From Streptomyces griseoluteus (GTDB taxonomy: Bacteria; Actinomycetota; Actinomycetes; Streptomycetales; Streptomycetaceae), in the NCBI GenBank assembly GCA_000717735.1, contig JOBE01000008.1:62001-126000 (forward strand): 64,000 nucleotides of DNA, in the 5' to 3' direction. Position numbers and translations under genes: made by a program. The notes below the pieces were generated by a model. It had not been told where the DNA came from. It searched no databases and saw only the letters and a program-made list of their open reading frames with translations. This document shows, piece by piece, positions 33,229 through 41,627 of this stretch. Positions within the stretch are counted from its first letter, which is position 1; the number at the start of each line of letters is the position of its first letter.

Positions 33229-33810
33229 CTACCGCTTCCGGGTGTACGTACGGACGAGCACGCCGTTGTCGAAGGTGCGCACCGCGCCGAGCTCGAAGTC
33301 GCGGGGCTCGAAGCCGGCGCCGAACATCGGCATGCCGGAGCCGTAGACCTGCGGGTACGTCTTGATGATCAGCTCGTCGATCTCCTCGATGAGCTCACCC
33401 GCGATGGTGGAGCCGCCGCAGAGCCAGACGTCCAGGGGGCTGTCCTCGGCCTTGAGCTCGCGGATGCGGCCGACGAGGTCGTCGGCGATCAGCTCGACGT
33501 TCGGATGGGGCGACTCGGCGAGCGAGCGCGTGGCGACGAACTCGCGCAGGTGGTTGTACGGGCTGGTGATGCCGATGTCCAGGGCGAGCCGGTACGACGC
33601 CACTCCCTGGACGACCGTGTCGAAGTGCCTGTTCTCGCCGTCGATCCCGAGGATCTCCCGGGCGTGCGTCGGGAAGGTCTCGGGGTACTCGGCGGCCATG
33701 GCCGCCATGTAGGAGCCCTCCGCGTACTTGAGCATGGAGGTGGCATCGCCCTCGGGGTCACCGATGAATCCGTCGATGGTGCAGGCGATGTAGTACGTGA
33801 GCTTGCGCAA
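33229..33810 (-). CDS. Dihydrofolate-reductase-like (RibD C-terminal) protein
   Basis: A 193-residue NAD(P)H-dependent reductase-fold protein. It starts with LTYYIACTIDGFIGDPEGD and has the LDVWLCGGSTIAGELIEEIDEL nucleotide-binding segment near residue 125. Such proteins are common in Streptomyces with unknown substrates. It is divergent from a TetR gene with a shared operator-like inverted repeat, so it is probably the regulator's target. Confidence 0.85.
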   Translation of the reverse strand: MRKLTYYIACTIDGFIGDPEGDATSMLKYAEGSYMAAMAAEYPETFPTHAREILGIDGENRHFDTVVQGVASYRLALDIGITSPYNHLREFVATRSLAESPHPNVELIADDLVGRIRELKAEDSPLDVWLCGGSTIAGELIEEIDELIIKTYPQVYGSGMPMFGAGFEPRDFELGAVRTFDNGVLVRTYTRKR

Positions 33811-33843
33811 GCCGGTCCTCTTTCACAGGGAACGTGGCTGCTG

Positions 33844-33887
33844 GCGCAACCACGACGGCTATAGTGCTTCACTTGTAGTGGTTACGC
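33844..33887. promoter_or_regulatory. TetR operator candidate
   Basis: An inverted repeat pairs GCGCAACCAC (33844-33853) with GTGGTTACGC (33878-33887), one mismatch, and flanks a TATAGT -10-like hexamer. It lies in the 102-bp divergent region between the reductase and TetR genes. Confidence 0.5.
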
Positions 33888-33912
33888 AAGCCCTCTTCCG
33901 AAAGAGATCGAC

Positions 33913-34488
33913 ATGGCGAGAAATCCGGAGCGGCGTACGGCACTGCTCGACGCCGCGATCGAGGTACTGGCGGACGAAGGCGCCCGCGGCCTCACCTTCC
34001 GGGCGGTCGACGCCCGGGCGGGGGTCCCCACGGGCACCTCGTCCAACTACTTCCGCGACCGGGACCAGGTGCTCTCGCAGGTCGCCGACCGGATCTTCGT
34101 ACGGCTCACCCCGGAGCCCGGTGTCATCGACACCGCCCTGCTGCCACCGCCGAGCCGCCCCCTGGTCGTCGAGCTGATGAAGCAGCTCGCCCAGAGGCTC
34201 GCGGCCGAGCGCACCTGCTACCTCGGCCTCTTCGAGCTGCGGCTCGAAGCCGCACGCCGCCCGGAGCTGCGGACCCAGCTCACCAAGGTGCTCCGCGCCG
34301 ACCTTGACGAGAACGTCCGGCTGCACCTCGACTCCGGAATGCCGGGGGACGCGGACACGGTCCGGCTGCTCTACTTCGCCCTCACCGGGCTGCTGTTCGA
34401 CCACTTCACCGTCCCCGGTCTGCACGGCGACCGGGACTTGGACGAGCTGATCGAGACGGTGGTCAACCGCATCGTGCCCGAGCGGTGA
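33913..34488 (+). CDS. TetR-family transcriptional regulator
   Basis: A 191-residue regulator with an N-terminal HTH (RTALLDAAIEVLADEGARGL, then TGTSSNYFRDRDQVL) and a ligand-binding helical C-terminus. It is divergent from the RibD-like reductase gene and likely represses it and itself through the inverted repeat between them. Confidence 0.9.
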   Translation: MARNPERRTALLDAAIEVLADEGARGLTFRAVDARAGVPTGTSSNYFRDRDQVLSQVADRIFVRLTPEPGVIDTALLPPPSRPLVVELMKQLAQRLAAERTCYLGLFELRLEAARRPELRTQLTKVLRADLDENVRLHLDSGMPGDADTVRLLYFALTGLLFDHFTVPGLHGDRDLDELIETVVNRIVPER

Positions 34489-34532
34489 GACCCGGGGCCG
34501 TCAGCACGGACGCCGGGTGACGGCCTTCGGCC

Positions 34533-35588
34533 TCAGCGCGAACGCCGCGTGACGAACTCCGCGAGGGCGAGCAGGTCACCCGCCGCCGCCAGGTCGGGGA
34601 CCGCCTGTGCCAGGTGCTCGACGGCGCGGCCCATGCGCTCGGCCGCCTGGGCCTGCGCCCAGTCGCGCCCGCCGGCCCGCTCGACCGCGTCCGCCGCCGC
34701 CCGTACCGCCGCCGCGTCGAGCGCCGGAAGCGCGTACAACTCGGCCAGCTCCTCGCCCGCCGGGGTGCCCGAGGCGAGCGCCGCCACGACCGGGAGCGAC
34801 TTCTTGTGGGCGACGAGATCGGCTCCGGCCGGCTTGCCCGTACGGTCGGGGTCGCCCCAGATCCCGATGAGGTCGTCGATCAGCTGGAAGGCGAGGCCGG
34901 CCTCCCGGCCGAACGCGTCCATCGCCGCGACCTCCTCCTCCCCCGCGCCCGCGTAGAGCGCGCCGAGGGCGCAGGAACAGCCCAGCAGGGCGCCGGTCTT
35001 GGCGGTGGCCATGGCCACGCACTCGTCGAGGGAGACCTCTCGGGGACCGCGCCCCTCGAAGGCGCAGTCCGCCTGCTGACCGGCGCACAGCTCGATGATG
35101 CAGGCCGCCAGGCGCGCGGAGGCCGCCGCCGAGACGGGATGCGGGTCCTCGGCGAGCATCCGCAGGGCGAGCGCGCACATCGCGTCGCCGGCGATCAGCG
35201 CGTCCGGGATTCCGAAGACGGTCCAGGCGGTGGGCCGGTGTCTGCGGGTCACGTCCTCGTCGACGATGTCGTCGTGGAGCAGGGTGAAGTTGTGCGCCAG
35301 CTCCACCGCCGCCGCGGCCTTCACGGCCCCGGCCTCCTCGGCGCCCAGAGCACGGGCCGCCGCGAGGACCAGGGCGGGCCGGATCGCCTTGCCCGCCTGC
35401 TCGGCGGCCGGGCTGCCGTCGGCGTGCTCCCAGCCGAAGTGGTACATCGCGACCCGCCGCATGGAACCGGGCAGGGTCTCGACGGTCGAGCGCAGTTGTG
35501 GGTCGACAGCGGTGCGCGTCCGCTCCAGGAGCATCGCGGCCCCCTGGCCGTCGGCGACGGCATCCGCGCTGGCTATGGTCACGGTCAC
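34533..35588 (-). CDS. Polyprenyl diphosphate synthase associated with encapsulin
   Basis: A trans-isoprenyl diphosphate synthase of ~350 residues. The first aspartate-rich motif is LLHDDIVDED near residue 110 and the second is QLIDDLIGIWGD near residue 245, together with the K-x-IRPAL substrate segment. GTG 35588 and GTG 35582 are both possible starts; the longer frame to 35729 runs into the encapsulin gene and is unlikely. The ~35 N-terminal residues before the catalytic domain are disordered and could act as a cargo-loading segment. It is encoded 103 nt downstream of the family 2B encapsulin gene, so it is the probable cargo. Product chain length is not predictable here. Confidence 0.85.
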   Translation of the reverse strand: MTVTIASADAVADGQGAAMLLERTRTAVDPQLRSTVETLPGSMRRVAMYHFGWEHADGSPAAEQAGKAIRPALVLAAARALGAEEAGAVKAAAAVELAHNFTLLHDDIVDEDVTRRHRPTAWTVFGIPDALIAGDAMCALALRMLAEDPHPVSAAASARLAACIIELCAGQQADCAFEGRGPREVSLDECVAMATAKTGALLGCSCALGALYAGAGEEEVAAMDAFGREAGLAFQLIDDLIGIWGDPDRTGKPAGADLVAHKKSLPVVAALASGTPAGEELAELYALPALDAAAVRAAADAVERAGGRDWAQAQAAERMGRAVEHLAQAVPDLAAAGDLLALAEFVTRRSR

Positions 35589-35691
35589 TTCCTTCGTATC
35601 CTCCGTGGCAGTCGTGTCGGTGCTGCGGCGACGAGCCGGGAACGCCCGGGGGCGGGAGGGTTCGGTTCCCGCCCCCGGGCGCGTCGTCGGC

Positions 35692-37107
35692 TCAGCGCCA
35701 GCGGCTGACCTCGACGTTCTCCAGGACACCGAGCGCGTCCGGGACGAGGATCGCCGCCGAGTAGTAGGCCGTGACGAGGTACGAGATGATCGCCTGCTCG
35801 TCGATGCCCATGAAGCGGACGGAGAGGCTGGGCTCGATCTCGTCGGGGATGCCGGTCTGGTGCAGACCGATCACGCCTTGGTCGGCCTCGCCGGTACGCA
35901 TGCAGATGATCGACGTGGTGCGGGCGTCCGAGACCGGGATCTTGTTGCACGGGTAGATCGGGACGCCGCGCCAGGTGGGGATGCGGTTGCCGTTGACGTC
36001 GATCGTCTCGGGCACGAGGCCGCGCTTGTTGAGCTCGCGGCCGAAGGCGGCGATGGCCCGCGGGTGGGCGAGGAACAGCTTGGAGCCCCGGCGGCGGGAG
36101 AGCAGCTCGTCCATGTCGTCGGGGCTGGGGGCGCCGTCGTGGGGCTGGAGCCGCTGCCCGTAGTCGCAGTTGGAGAGGAGGCCGAACTCCTTGTTGTTGA
36201 CGAGCTCGTACTCCTGGCGCTCGCGGAGCGCCTCGACCGTGAGCCGCAACTGCTGCTCGGTCTGGTTCATCGGCTGGTTGTAGAGGTCGGCGACCCGGCT
36301 GTGCACCTTCAGCACGGTCTGGGCGACGCTCAGCTCGTACTCGCGGGGCGAGGCGTCGTAGTCGACGTACGTGTGCGGGACGACGGCCTCGCCGACGTGG
36401 CCGGCGGAGAGGTCGATCTCGGCCTCGCCGTACTTGTTGGTCCGCTGGTGGGGCAGCGCGGCCACGCTCGCGAGGTGTGCGGCGAGCGAACCGGCCCGCT
36501 CCGCGAGGTTGCGCACGTCGTCCCGGGTGAGTTCGAGGACCGTGCAGGCCGTGGCGGCGCGGGCGCTCCACTCCCAGGTGGCCTCCGGGTCGACGAGGGC
36601 GACGTCGCCGAAGTGGGCGCCGTCGGCGAGGACGCCGAGGACGGCCTCGTCGCCGTACGGTCCCTCACCGACCTGCTCGATCCTGCCGTGCGCGAGGAGG
36701 TGGACCCGGTCGGTCGGCTCGCCCGCGACGGCGATCACCTCGCCGGCCGCGTACTCCCGCTGGCGGCAGCGGGACGCCAGCTCGGCCAGGGCCTCCTCGT
36801 CCTCGTAACCGCGCAGGACGGAGAGTTCGCCGAGTTCGGCGGGAATGACCGCGACGCGCTCTCCGGTCTGGACGAAGGTGACCTTGCCGTCACCGACGGA
36901 GTAGCTGAGCCTCCGGTTCACCCGGTACGTACCGCCCTGCACCTGGACCCACGGCAGCGCCCGCAGCAGCCACCGTGAGGTGATCTCCTGCATCTGCGGC
37001 GCCGACTTGGTGGTCGTGGCGAGGTTCCGCGCGGCGGCGGTGCCGAGACTCTGCTGCGGCGCCTGCTGCTCCGCGCGTACGTCGTCGCCAACCGAACCAA
37101 CGGACAT
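35692..37107 (-). CDS. Family 2B encapsulin shell protein (EshA-like)
   Basis: A 471-residue HK97-fold nanocompartment shell protein with an inserted cyclic-nucleotide-binding domain. The cNMP domain spans about residues 95-215 and includes [25 protein letters not shown] and the phosphate-cassette region [10 protein letters not shown]. The HK97 core flanks it; the C-terminal half includes [14 protein letters not shown] and ends [21 protein letters not shown] (split here only for length). ATG 37107 with a GAGGGAG ribosome-binding site is preferred over the 47-residue-longer frame. In S. griseus and S. coelicolor, EshA affects antibiotic production and development. The pairing with a polyprenyl synthase matches the 2B cargo type. 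Confidence 0.9.
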   Translation of the reverse strand: MSVGSVGDDVRAEQQAPQQSLGTAAARNLATTTKSAPQMQEITSRWLLRALPWVQVQGGTYRVNRRLSYSVGDGKVTFVQTGERVAVIPAELGELSVLRGYEDEEALAELASRCRQREYAAGEVIAVAGEPTDRVHLLAHGRIEQVGEGPYGDEAVLGVLADGAHFGDVALVDPEATWEWSARAATACTVLELTRDDVRNLAERAGSLAAHLASVAALPHQRTNKYGEAEIDLSAGHVGEAVVPHTYVDYDASPREYELSVAQTVLKVHSRVADLYNQPMNQTEQQLRLTVEALRERQEYELVNNKEFGLLSNCDYGQRLQPHDGAPSPDDMDELLSRRRGSKLFLAHPRAIAAFGRELNKRGLVPETIDVNGNRIPTWRGVPIYPCNKIPVSDARTTSIICMRTGEADQGVIGLHQTGIPDEIEPSLSVRFMGIDEQAIISYLVTAYYSAAILVPDALGVLENVEVSRWR

Positions 37108-37361
37108 GGAACTCCCTCTCGTATGACTGACTTGCGAGACCAAGCCTTTCAGCACGGAGCGTGTCGACGCCATTACACATTCGAGTGGGACTGTTCGACG
37201 ATCTTCGGGGCATGTCACGTGATTTCCATCCGAACAGCGGAGCCCCACCCACCCCGGCGGCCCCTGTCCGGATCGAGTCGCACACGGTTCGAGGGGATGG
37301 CGGTGGAGGAGCGGACTCCGGTACTCCGGAAGCTCACCCCGTCCCCTGAAGGGAGTCGGTC

Positions 37362-37952
37362 ATGTCCACACCCATGTCGGCGAGCAGGTTCCTCGACGCG
37401 CTGCGCGACGAGGGCCTCACGGTCGTCCAGGTCGGCGACTGGTCCACCCACAACCGCAACCACAAGGGCCCCTGGGGCCCGGTGCACGGCGTGATGGTCC
37501 ACCACACCGTGACCCGCGGCACCGCGAACACCGTCCGGATCTGCCGGGACGGCTACCAGGGCCTGCCGGGGCCGCTCTGTCACGGCGTCATCGCCAAGGA
37601 CGGCACGGTCCACCTCGTCGGCTACGGGCGCGCGAACCACGCCGGGCTCGGCGACGACGAGGTGCTCCGGGCGGTCATCGCCGAGCGGGGCCTGCCGCCG
37701 GACGACGAGGCCACCACGGACGGCAACCGGCACTTCTACGGCTTCGAGTGCGAGAACCTCGGGGACGGCGAGGACCCGTGGCCCAAGGTCCAGCTGGAGG
37801 CCATCGCGAAGGCGGCGGCCGCGCTGTGCCGCGTGCACGGCTGGACGCACCGCTCGGTCATCGGGCACCGGGAGTGGCAGCCCGGGAAGGTCGACCCGCG
37901 CGGCTTCACGATGGCCTCGATGCGGGACCGGGTGGCCGACCTGCTGCGCTGA
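37362..37952 (+). CDS. N-acetylmuramoyl-L-alanine amidase (Amidase_2/PGRP domain)
   Basis: A 196-residue peptidoglycan amidase. The zinc ligands are suggested by HHTV near residue 46 and IGHREWQPGKVDPRG near residue 170. There is no signal peptide and no cell-wall-binding domain, so it resembles phage endolysins that need a holin or lysis for release. ATG 37362 follows GAAGGGAG. It is a single gene, divergent from the encapsulin gene. Confidence 0.9.
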   Translation: MSTPMSASRFLDALRDEGLTVVQVGDWSTHNRNHKGPWGPVHGVMVHHTVTRGTANTVRICRDGYQGLPGPLCHGVIAKDGTVHLVGYGRANHAGLGDDEVLRAVIAERGLPPDDEATTDGNRHFYGFECENLGDGEDPWPKVQLEAIAKAAAALCRVHGWTHRSVIGHREWQPGKVDPRGFTMASMRDRVADLLR

Positions 37953-38006
37953 CCGCCGCCGGCGGGACCGGCCGCGCCACGCGCGCGTGGCCGGGACAAT
38001 GGCCGG

Positions 38007-38906
38007 GTGAACGCGTTCGACCTCTCCCACCTGCGGCCCCGGCTCCCCTCGCCCCTGGAACCGGTGGAGGACGAGCGCTTCGCCCGGCGCGGGCTCACGC
38101 TGCTGCTCAAGCGCGAGGACCTCATCCACCCCGACCTGCCGGGCAACAAGTGGCGCAAGCTCGCCCTCAACCTGGCGGCGGCGGGCGGGCGTCCCGTGCT
38201 CACCTTCGGCGGCGCGTACTCCAACCACCTGCGGGCCACGGCGGCCGCCGGCCGGCTGCTCGGCTTCCCCACGGTCGGCGTCGTCCGCGGCGACGAGCTG
38301 GCCGGGCGCCCGCTCAACCCCTCCCTCGCGCGGTGCGCGGCGGACGGGATGCGTCTGGAGTTCGTGGACCGGACCACGTACCGCGCGAAGAACGACCCGG
38401 CGGTCCTCGCGGCGCTCCTGGAGCGTGCCCCCGCGGGCGCGTACGTGGTCCCGGAGGGCGGCAGCAACACACTCGCCGTCCAGGGATGCGTGGAGCTGGG
38501 CCGCGAGCTCGCCGGGGCGGCGGACACGGTGGCCGTCGCCTGCGGCACGGGCGGCACCCTCGCGGGCCTCGCGGCCGGCCTCTCCCCCGGGCAGCGGGCG
38601 CTCGGCGTGCCGGTCCTCAGGGGCGGTTTCCTGGGCGGGGAGGTCCGCGCCCTCCAGGAGGCGGCGTTCGGCGGGCCGCGCGGCGACTGGACGCTGGACG
38701 AACGTTTTCATTTCGGGGGGTACGCGCGCGTGTCCCCCGTTCTGGAGGCGTTCGCACGCGACTTCGAGGCGCGGCACGGACTCGCCATCGAGCGGCTGTA
38801 TGTGGCCAAAATGCTTCACGGCCTCACGACGCTTGCGGAGGAGGGCGCGTTCCCGGCGGGCACCCGGCTCGTGGCGGTGGTGACGGGCGCTCCCGACGGG
38901 CCGTGA
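38007..38906 (+). CDS. PLP-dependent ACC deaminase / D-cysteine desulfhydrase family enzyme
   Basis: A 299-residue fold-type II PLP enzyme. The PLP lysine is in LPGNKWRKLALNL near residue 46, followed by TFGGAYSNHLRATAAAGRLL. The phosphate-binding loop CGTGGTLAGLAAG lies near residue 180. It could deaminate ACC or desulfhydrate D-cysteine; residues distinguishing the two were not resolved. GTG 38007 is the start. The protein is slightly short compared with ~330-residue relatives. Confidence 0.85.
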   Translation: MNAFDLSHLRPRLPSPLEPVEDERFARRGLTLLLKREDLIHPDLPGNKWRKLALNLAAAGGRPVLTFGGAYSNHLRATAAAGRLLGFPTVGVVRGDELAGRPLNPSLARCAADGMRLEFVDRTTYRAKNDPAVLAALLERAPAGAYVVPEGGSNTLAVQGCVELGRELAGAADTVAVACGTGGTLAGLAAGLSPGQRALGVPVLRGGFLGGEVRALQEAAFGGPRGDWTLDERFHFGGYARVSPVLEAFARDFEARHGLAIERLYVAKMLHGLTTLAEEGAFPAGTRLVAVVTGAPDGP

Positions 38907-38940
38907 CCGTCGGGGAAACGACCCGACGGAGGCGGGCTGC

Positions 38941-40539
38941 TCAGCCGTCCGCCTCCTCGCGGTAGGCGGCGGCCTCCTCCAGGTCGAGCCGGCGGAGCAG
39001 GGTCCGCATCATCTCGTCGTCGATCCGGCGGGCGTCGCGCAGTCGCACGAAGACCTCCCGCTCGGCCTCGATCATCTCGCGCGAGAGACGCCGATAGGTG
39101 TCGTCAGCGTTCTCCCCGGTGGCCTCGTTGACGGCCCCGAGCCGCTCCCAGACCGCGTTGCGGCGCCGTTCCAGGACCGTGCGGAGCCGGTCGGCGAGGG
39201 GCTGCGGCAGCGCGTTGCGGTCGTCGGCGAGAAGCGCGTCGAGGCGTTCCTCGGCGGCCCGCGAGGCCTCGCTCTGGGCCTGCGCCTCGGCCAGGGTCTC
39301 GGCGTACCTGTCCCGCCCGGGGAGCTTCAGGAACCGGATGAGGGGCGGCAGGGTGAGGCCCTGGATCACCAGGGTGCCGATCACCGTGGTGAAGGTGAGG
39401 AAGAGGACGAGATTGCGGGCGGGGAACTCCTCGCCGTCGGTGACGACGGGGATGGAGAAGGCGATGGCGAGGGAGACCACACCGCGCATGCCGGCCCAGC
39501 CGACGACGAGCGGCGCCTTCCAGTCGACCCCGGGCTCCCGTTCCCTGACGCCGGCGGAGAGCCACCGTGGCAGGAAGGTCGCCGGATAGACCCAGACGAA
39601 CCGGACGACGACCACGGCGACGAACACCCCGACCGCGTACCAGATCGCCTCGCCGACGCCGTACCGTCCGAGGCCCTGGACGACGTACGGCAGCTGAAGG
39701 CCGATCAGGGCGAAGACGGCGGATTCCAGGATGAAGGCGACCATCTTCCAGACGGCCTCCTCCTGGAGCCGGGTCGCGAAGTCGACCTGCCAGGCCCGGT
39801 GCCCGAGGAACAGGCCGACCACGACGACGGCGAGGACTCCTGAGGCATGGACCTCCTCGGCCGCCGCGTAGGCGACGAAGGGGATGAGGAGGGAGAGCGT
39901 GTTCTGGAGGAGGGAGTCGCCGAGGCACCGGCGCAGCCAGTGGATGGGAACCATGAGGACCAGGCCGACGCCGATGCCGCCGAGCGCCGCGAGCGCGAAC
40001 TCCTCGATGCCGCCGGCCCAGCTCACGCCCTCGCCGACGGCCGCGGCGAGGGCGACCTTGTAGGCGGTGATGGCCGTGGCGTCGTTCACGAGGGACTCGC
40101 CCTGGAGGATCGTGGTGATCCGGTGGGGCAGGCCGAGCTTGCGGGCGATGGCGGTGGCGGCGACCGCGTCCGGCGGGGCGACGACCGCGCCGAGCACGAG
40201 CGCCGCGGTCAGCGGCAGGTCGGGCACGAGGAAGTACGCGAGCCAGCCCACGGCCACGGTGGCGAACAGGACGTACCCGACGGAGAGCAGGGCGACGGGC
40301 CGGATGTTGGCCCGCAGATCGAGGTACGAGGAGTCGACCGCCGCCGTGTAGAGGAGCGGCGGCAGGATCAGCGGCAGCACGATGTGCGGGTCGAGGGTGT
40401 AGTCGGGCACCCCGGGGACGTACGAGGCGACGAGGCCCACGGCGACCAGGAGCAGCGGAGCGGGCACCGGGGTCCGGCGGGCGAGTCCCGCGACGGCGGC
40501 GCTCGCCGCCACCAGTGCCACCAGCTGCAGTGCGTTCAT
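38941..40539 (-). CDS. Na+/H+ antiporter (CPA1/NhaP family)
   Basis: A 532-residue membrane antiporter with about 12 transmembrane segments in the first ~400 residues. The key transport motif is GESLVNDATAI near residue 147 (Asn-Asp pair). A cytosolic C-terminal coiled region of ~120 residues (RAAEERLDALLADDRNALPQ onwards) is probably regulatory. The ATG at 40539 follows GGGACGGGC. It is divergent from the UBP zinc-finger gene, an association suggesting joint control of ion or pH homeostasis. Confidence 0.92.
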   Translation of the reverse strand: MNALQLVALVAASAAVAGLARRTPVPAPLLLVAVGLVASYVPGVPDYTLDPHIVLPLILPPLLYTAAVDSSYLDLRANIRPVALLSVGYVLFATVAVGWLAYFLVPDLPLTAALVLGAVVAPPDAVAATAIARKLGLPHRITTILQGESLVNDATAITAYKVALAAAVGEGVSWAGGIEEFALAALGGIGVGLVLMVPIHWLRRCLGDSLLQNTLSLLIPFVAYAAAEEVHASGVLAVVVVGLFLGHRAWQVDFATRLQEEAVWKMVAFILESAVFALIGLQLPYVVQGLGRYGVGEAIWYAVGVFVAVVVVRFVWVYPATFLPRWLSAGVREREPGVDWKAPLVVGWAGMRGVVSLAIAFSIPVVTDGEEFPARNLVLFLTFTTVIGTLVIQGLTLPPLIRFLKLPGRDRYAETLAEAQAQSEASRAAEERLDALLADDRNALPQPLADRLRTVLERRRNAVWERLGAVNEATGENADDTYRRLSREMIEAEREVFVRLRDARRIDDEMMRTLLRRLDLEEAAAYREEADG

Positions 40540-40578
40540 GCCCGTCCCTGTCCTGATCCGCAACGTAACCTGGCCATC

Positions 40579-40839
40579 ATGAGTGAGTGCCCGCACGTTG
40601 CCGTAATGCCGCGCCCCGAACCGGCGCCGGCGGCCGACACCTGCCCCGAGTGCCTGGCGGACGGCACACACCCCGTCCAGCTGCGCCTCTGTCTGAGCTG
40701 TGGCCACGTGGGCTGCTGCGACTCCTCGGCGGGGCGGCACGCGACGGGGCATTTCCACTCGACCGGGCACCCGGTGATGCGGACGTTCGAGCCGGGCGAG
40801 GCCTGGCGCTGGTGCTTCGTGGACGGCTCGATCGTCTGA
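40579..40839 (+). CDS. UBP-type zinc-finger protein
   Basis: An 86-residue protein with the ubiquitin-hydrolase-type zinc finger: CPHV near the N-terminus, CPECLADG, CLSCGHVGCCDSSAGRHATGH and a final HPVM. All expected Cys/His ligands are present. Bacteria lack ubiquitin, so the partner is unknown; in actinobacteria this gene often neighbours the cation/proton antiporter, as here. It is divergent from that gene with 39 nt between starts. Confidence 0.88.
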   Translation: MSECPHVAVMPRPEPAPAADTCPECLADGTHPVQLRLCLSCGHVGCCDSSAGRHATGHFHSTGHPVMRTFEPGEAWRWCFVDGSIV

Positions 40840-41213
40840 GCTCCGGAGGCCGGGGCCAGGAGCCACCGAAAGTCCCCTTCGTCCGATTTGCCGGACCGGT
40901 TCGATCCTCCGACCGTACGACCGTCCGGCGATTCGGCCGTCCGGTGATTCGGCCGCTCTCCGGTTGGGTACGTCACCCCTCCGCCGGTCGCCCGTTTCCG
41001 GCCCCCGCAGACCCCTGACCACCGTCCGCGCCCATGGCCTTACCATGGGTGATGATCGGCGGCCGGGGGTCGGCAGGGGCCCGGAACTCGCGGCGACACG
41101 GCGGGACGGATCGCGATAGCGTCACGGCGGACCGCGCAGCCCTCTGCGCACCGCCCGGTTCGGGGCCTCTCCCCCCGAGCCCCGAATGAGCTTGTGCCAC
41201 CTTGGAGGTGAGG
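40840..41213. promoter_or_regulatory. Leader of the anti-sigma/sigma operon
   Basis: This 374-bp region contains near-repeats of GGCGATTCGGCCG and GGTGATTCGGCCG (about 40925-40955). It also has a SigB-type promoter candidate, GATT at 40946-40949 and GGGTAC at 40966-40971 with a 16-nt spacer. The rest holds nothing I recognise. Confidence 0.4.
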
Positions 41214-41627
41214 GTGTCCCAGATCGCAGGCGAGCCCGGGACCCAGGACTTCGTGGAAGTCCGGCTGCCCGCTGCGGGTGCCTATCTGTCCGTGCTGCGT
41301 ACGGCCACTGCCGGCCTCGCGGCGCGCTTGGACTTCACCCTCGACGAGATCGAGGACTTGCGGATCGCGGTCGACGAGGCCTGCGCCATCCTGCTCCAGC
41401 AGGCCGTGCCCGGATCCGTCCTCAGCTGTGTGTTCCGGCTGGTCGACGACTCCCTCGACGTGACCGTCTCCGCCCCGACGACCGACGGCCGGGCGCCCGA
41501 GCGGGACACCTTCGCCTGGACGGTGCTGTCGGCGCTGGCCGGGAAGGTGGAATCGTCGGTGGCCGACGACCGTACGGTCTCGATCAGCCTGTACAAACAG
41601 CGCGGCGCGGGGCCAGGCCCGGCGTGA
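41214..41627 (+). CDS. prsH: Anti-sigma factor of the RsbW/SpoIIAB family
   Basis: A 137-residue GHKL ATPase-like anti-sigma factor. The N-box is LRIAVDEACAILLQQ near residue 50, with the FRLVDDSLDVTVSAP strand region downstream. The GTG at 41214 has GGAGGTGAG just upstream. Its stop overlaps the sigma gene's candidate start (GTGA). By gene order it corresponds to the S. coelicolor SigH antagonist (PrsH/UshX, SCO5244 from memory), which holds SigH inactive until stress. Confidence 0.88.
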   Translation: MSQIAGEPGTQDFVEVRLPAAGAYLSVLRTATAGLAARLDFTLDEIEDLRIAVDEACAILLQQAVPGSVLSCVFRLVDDSLDVTVSAPTTDGRAPERDTFAWTVLSALAGKVESSVADDRTVSISLYKQRGAGPGPA

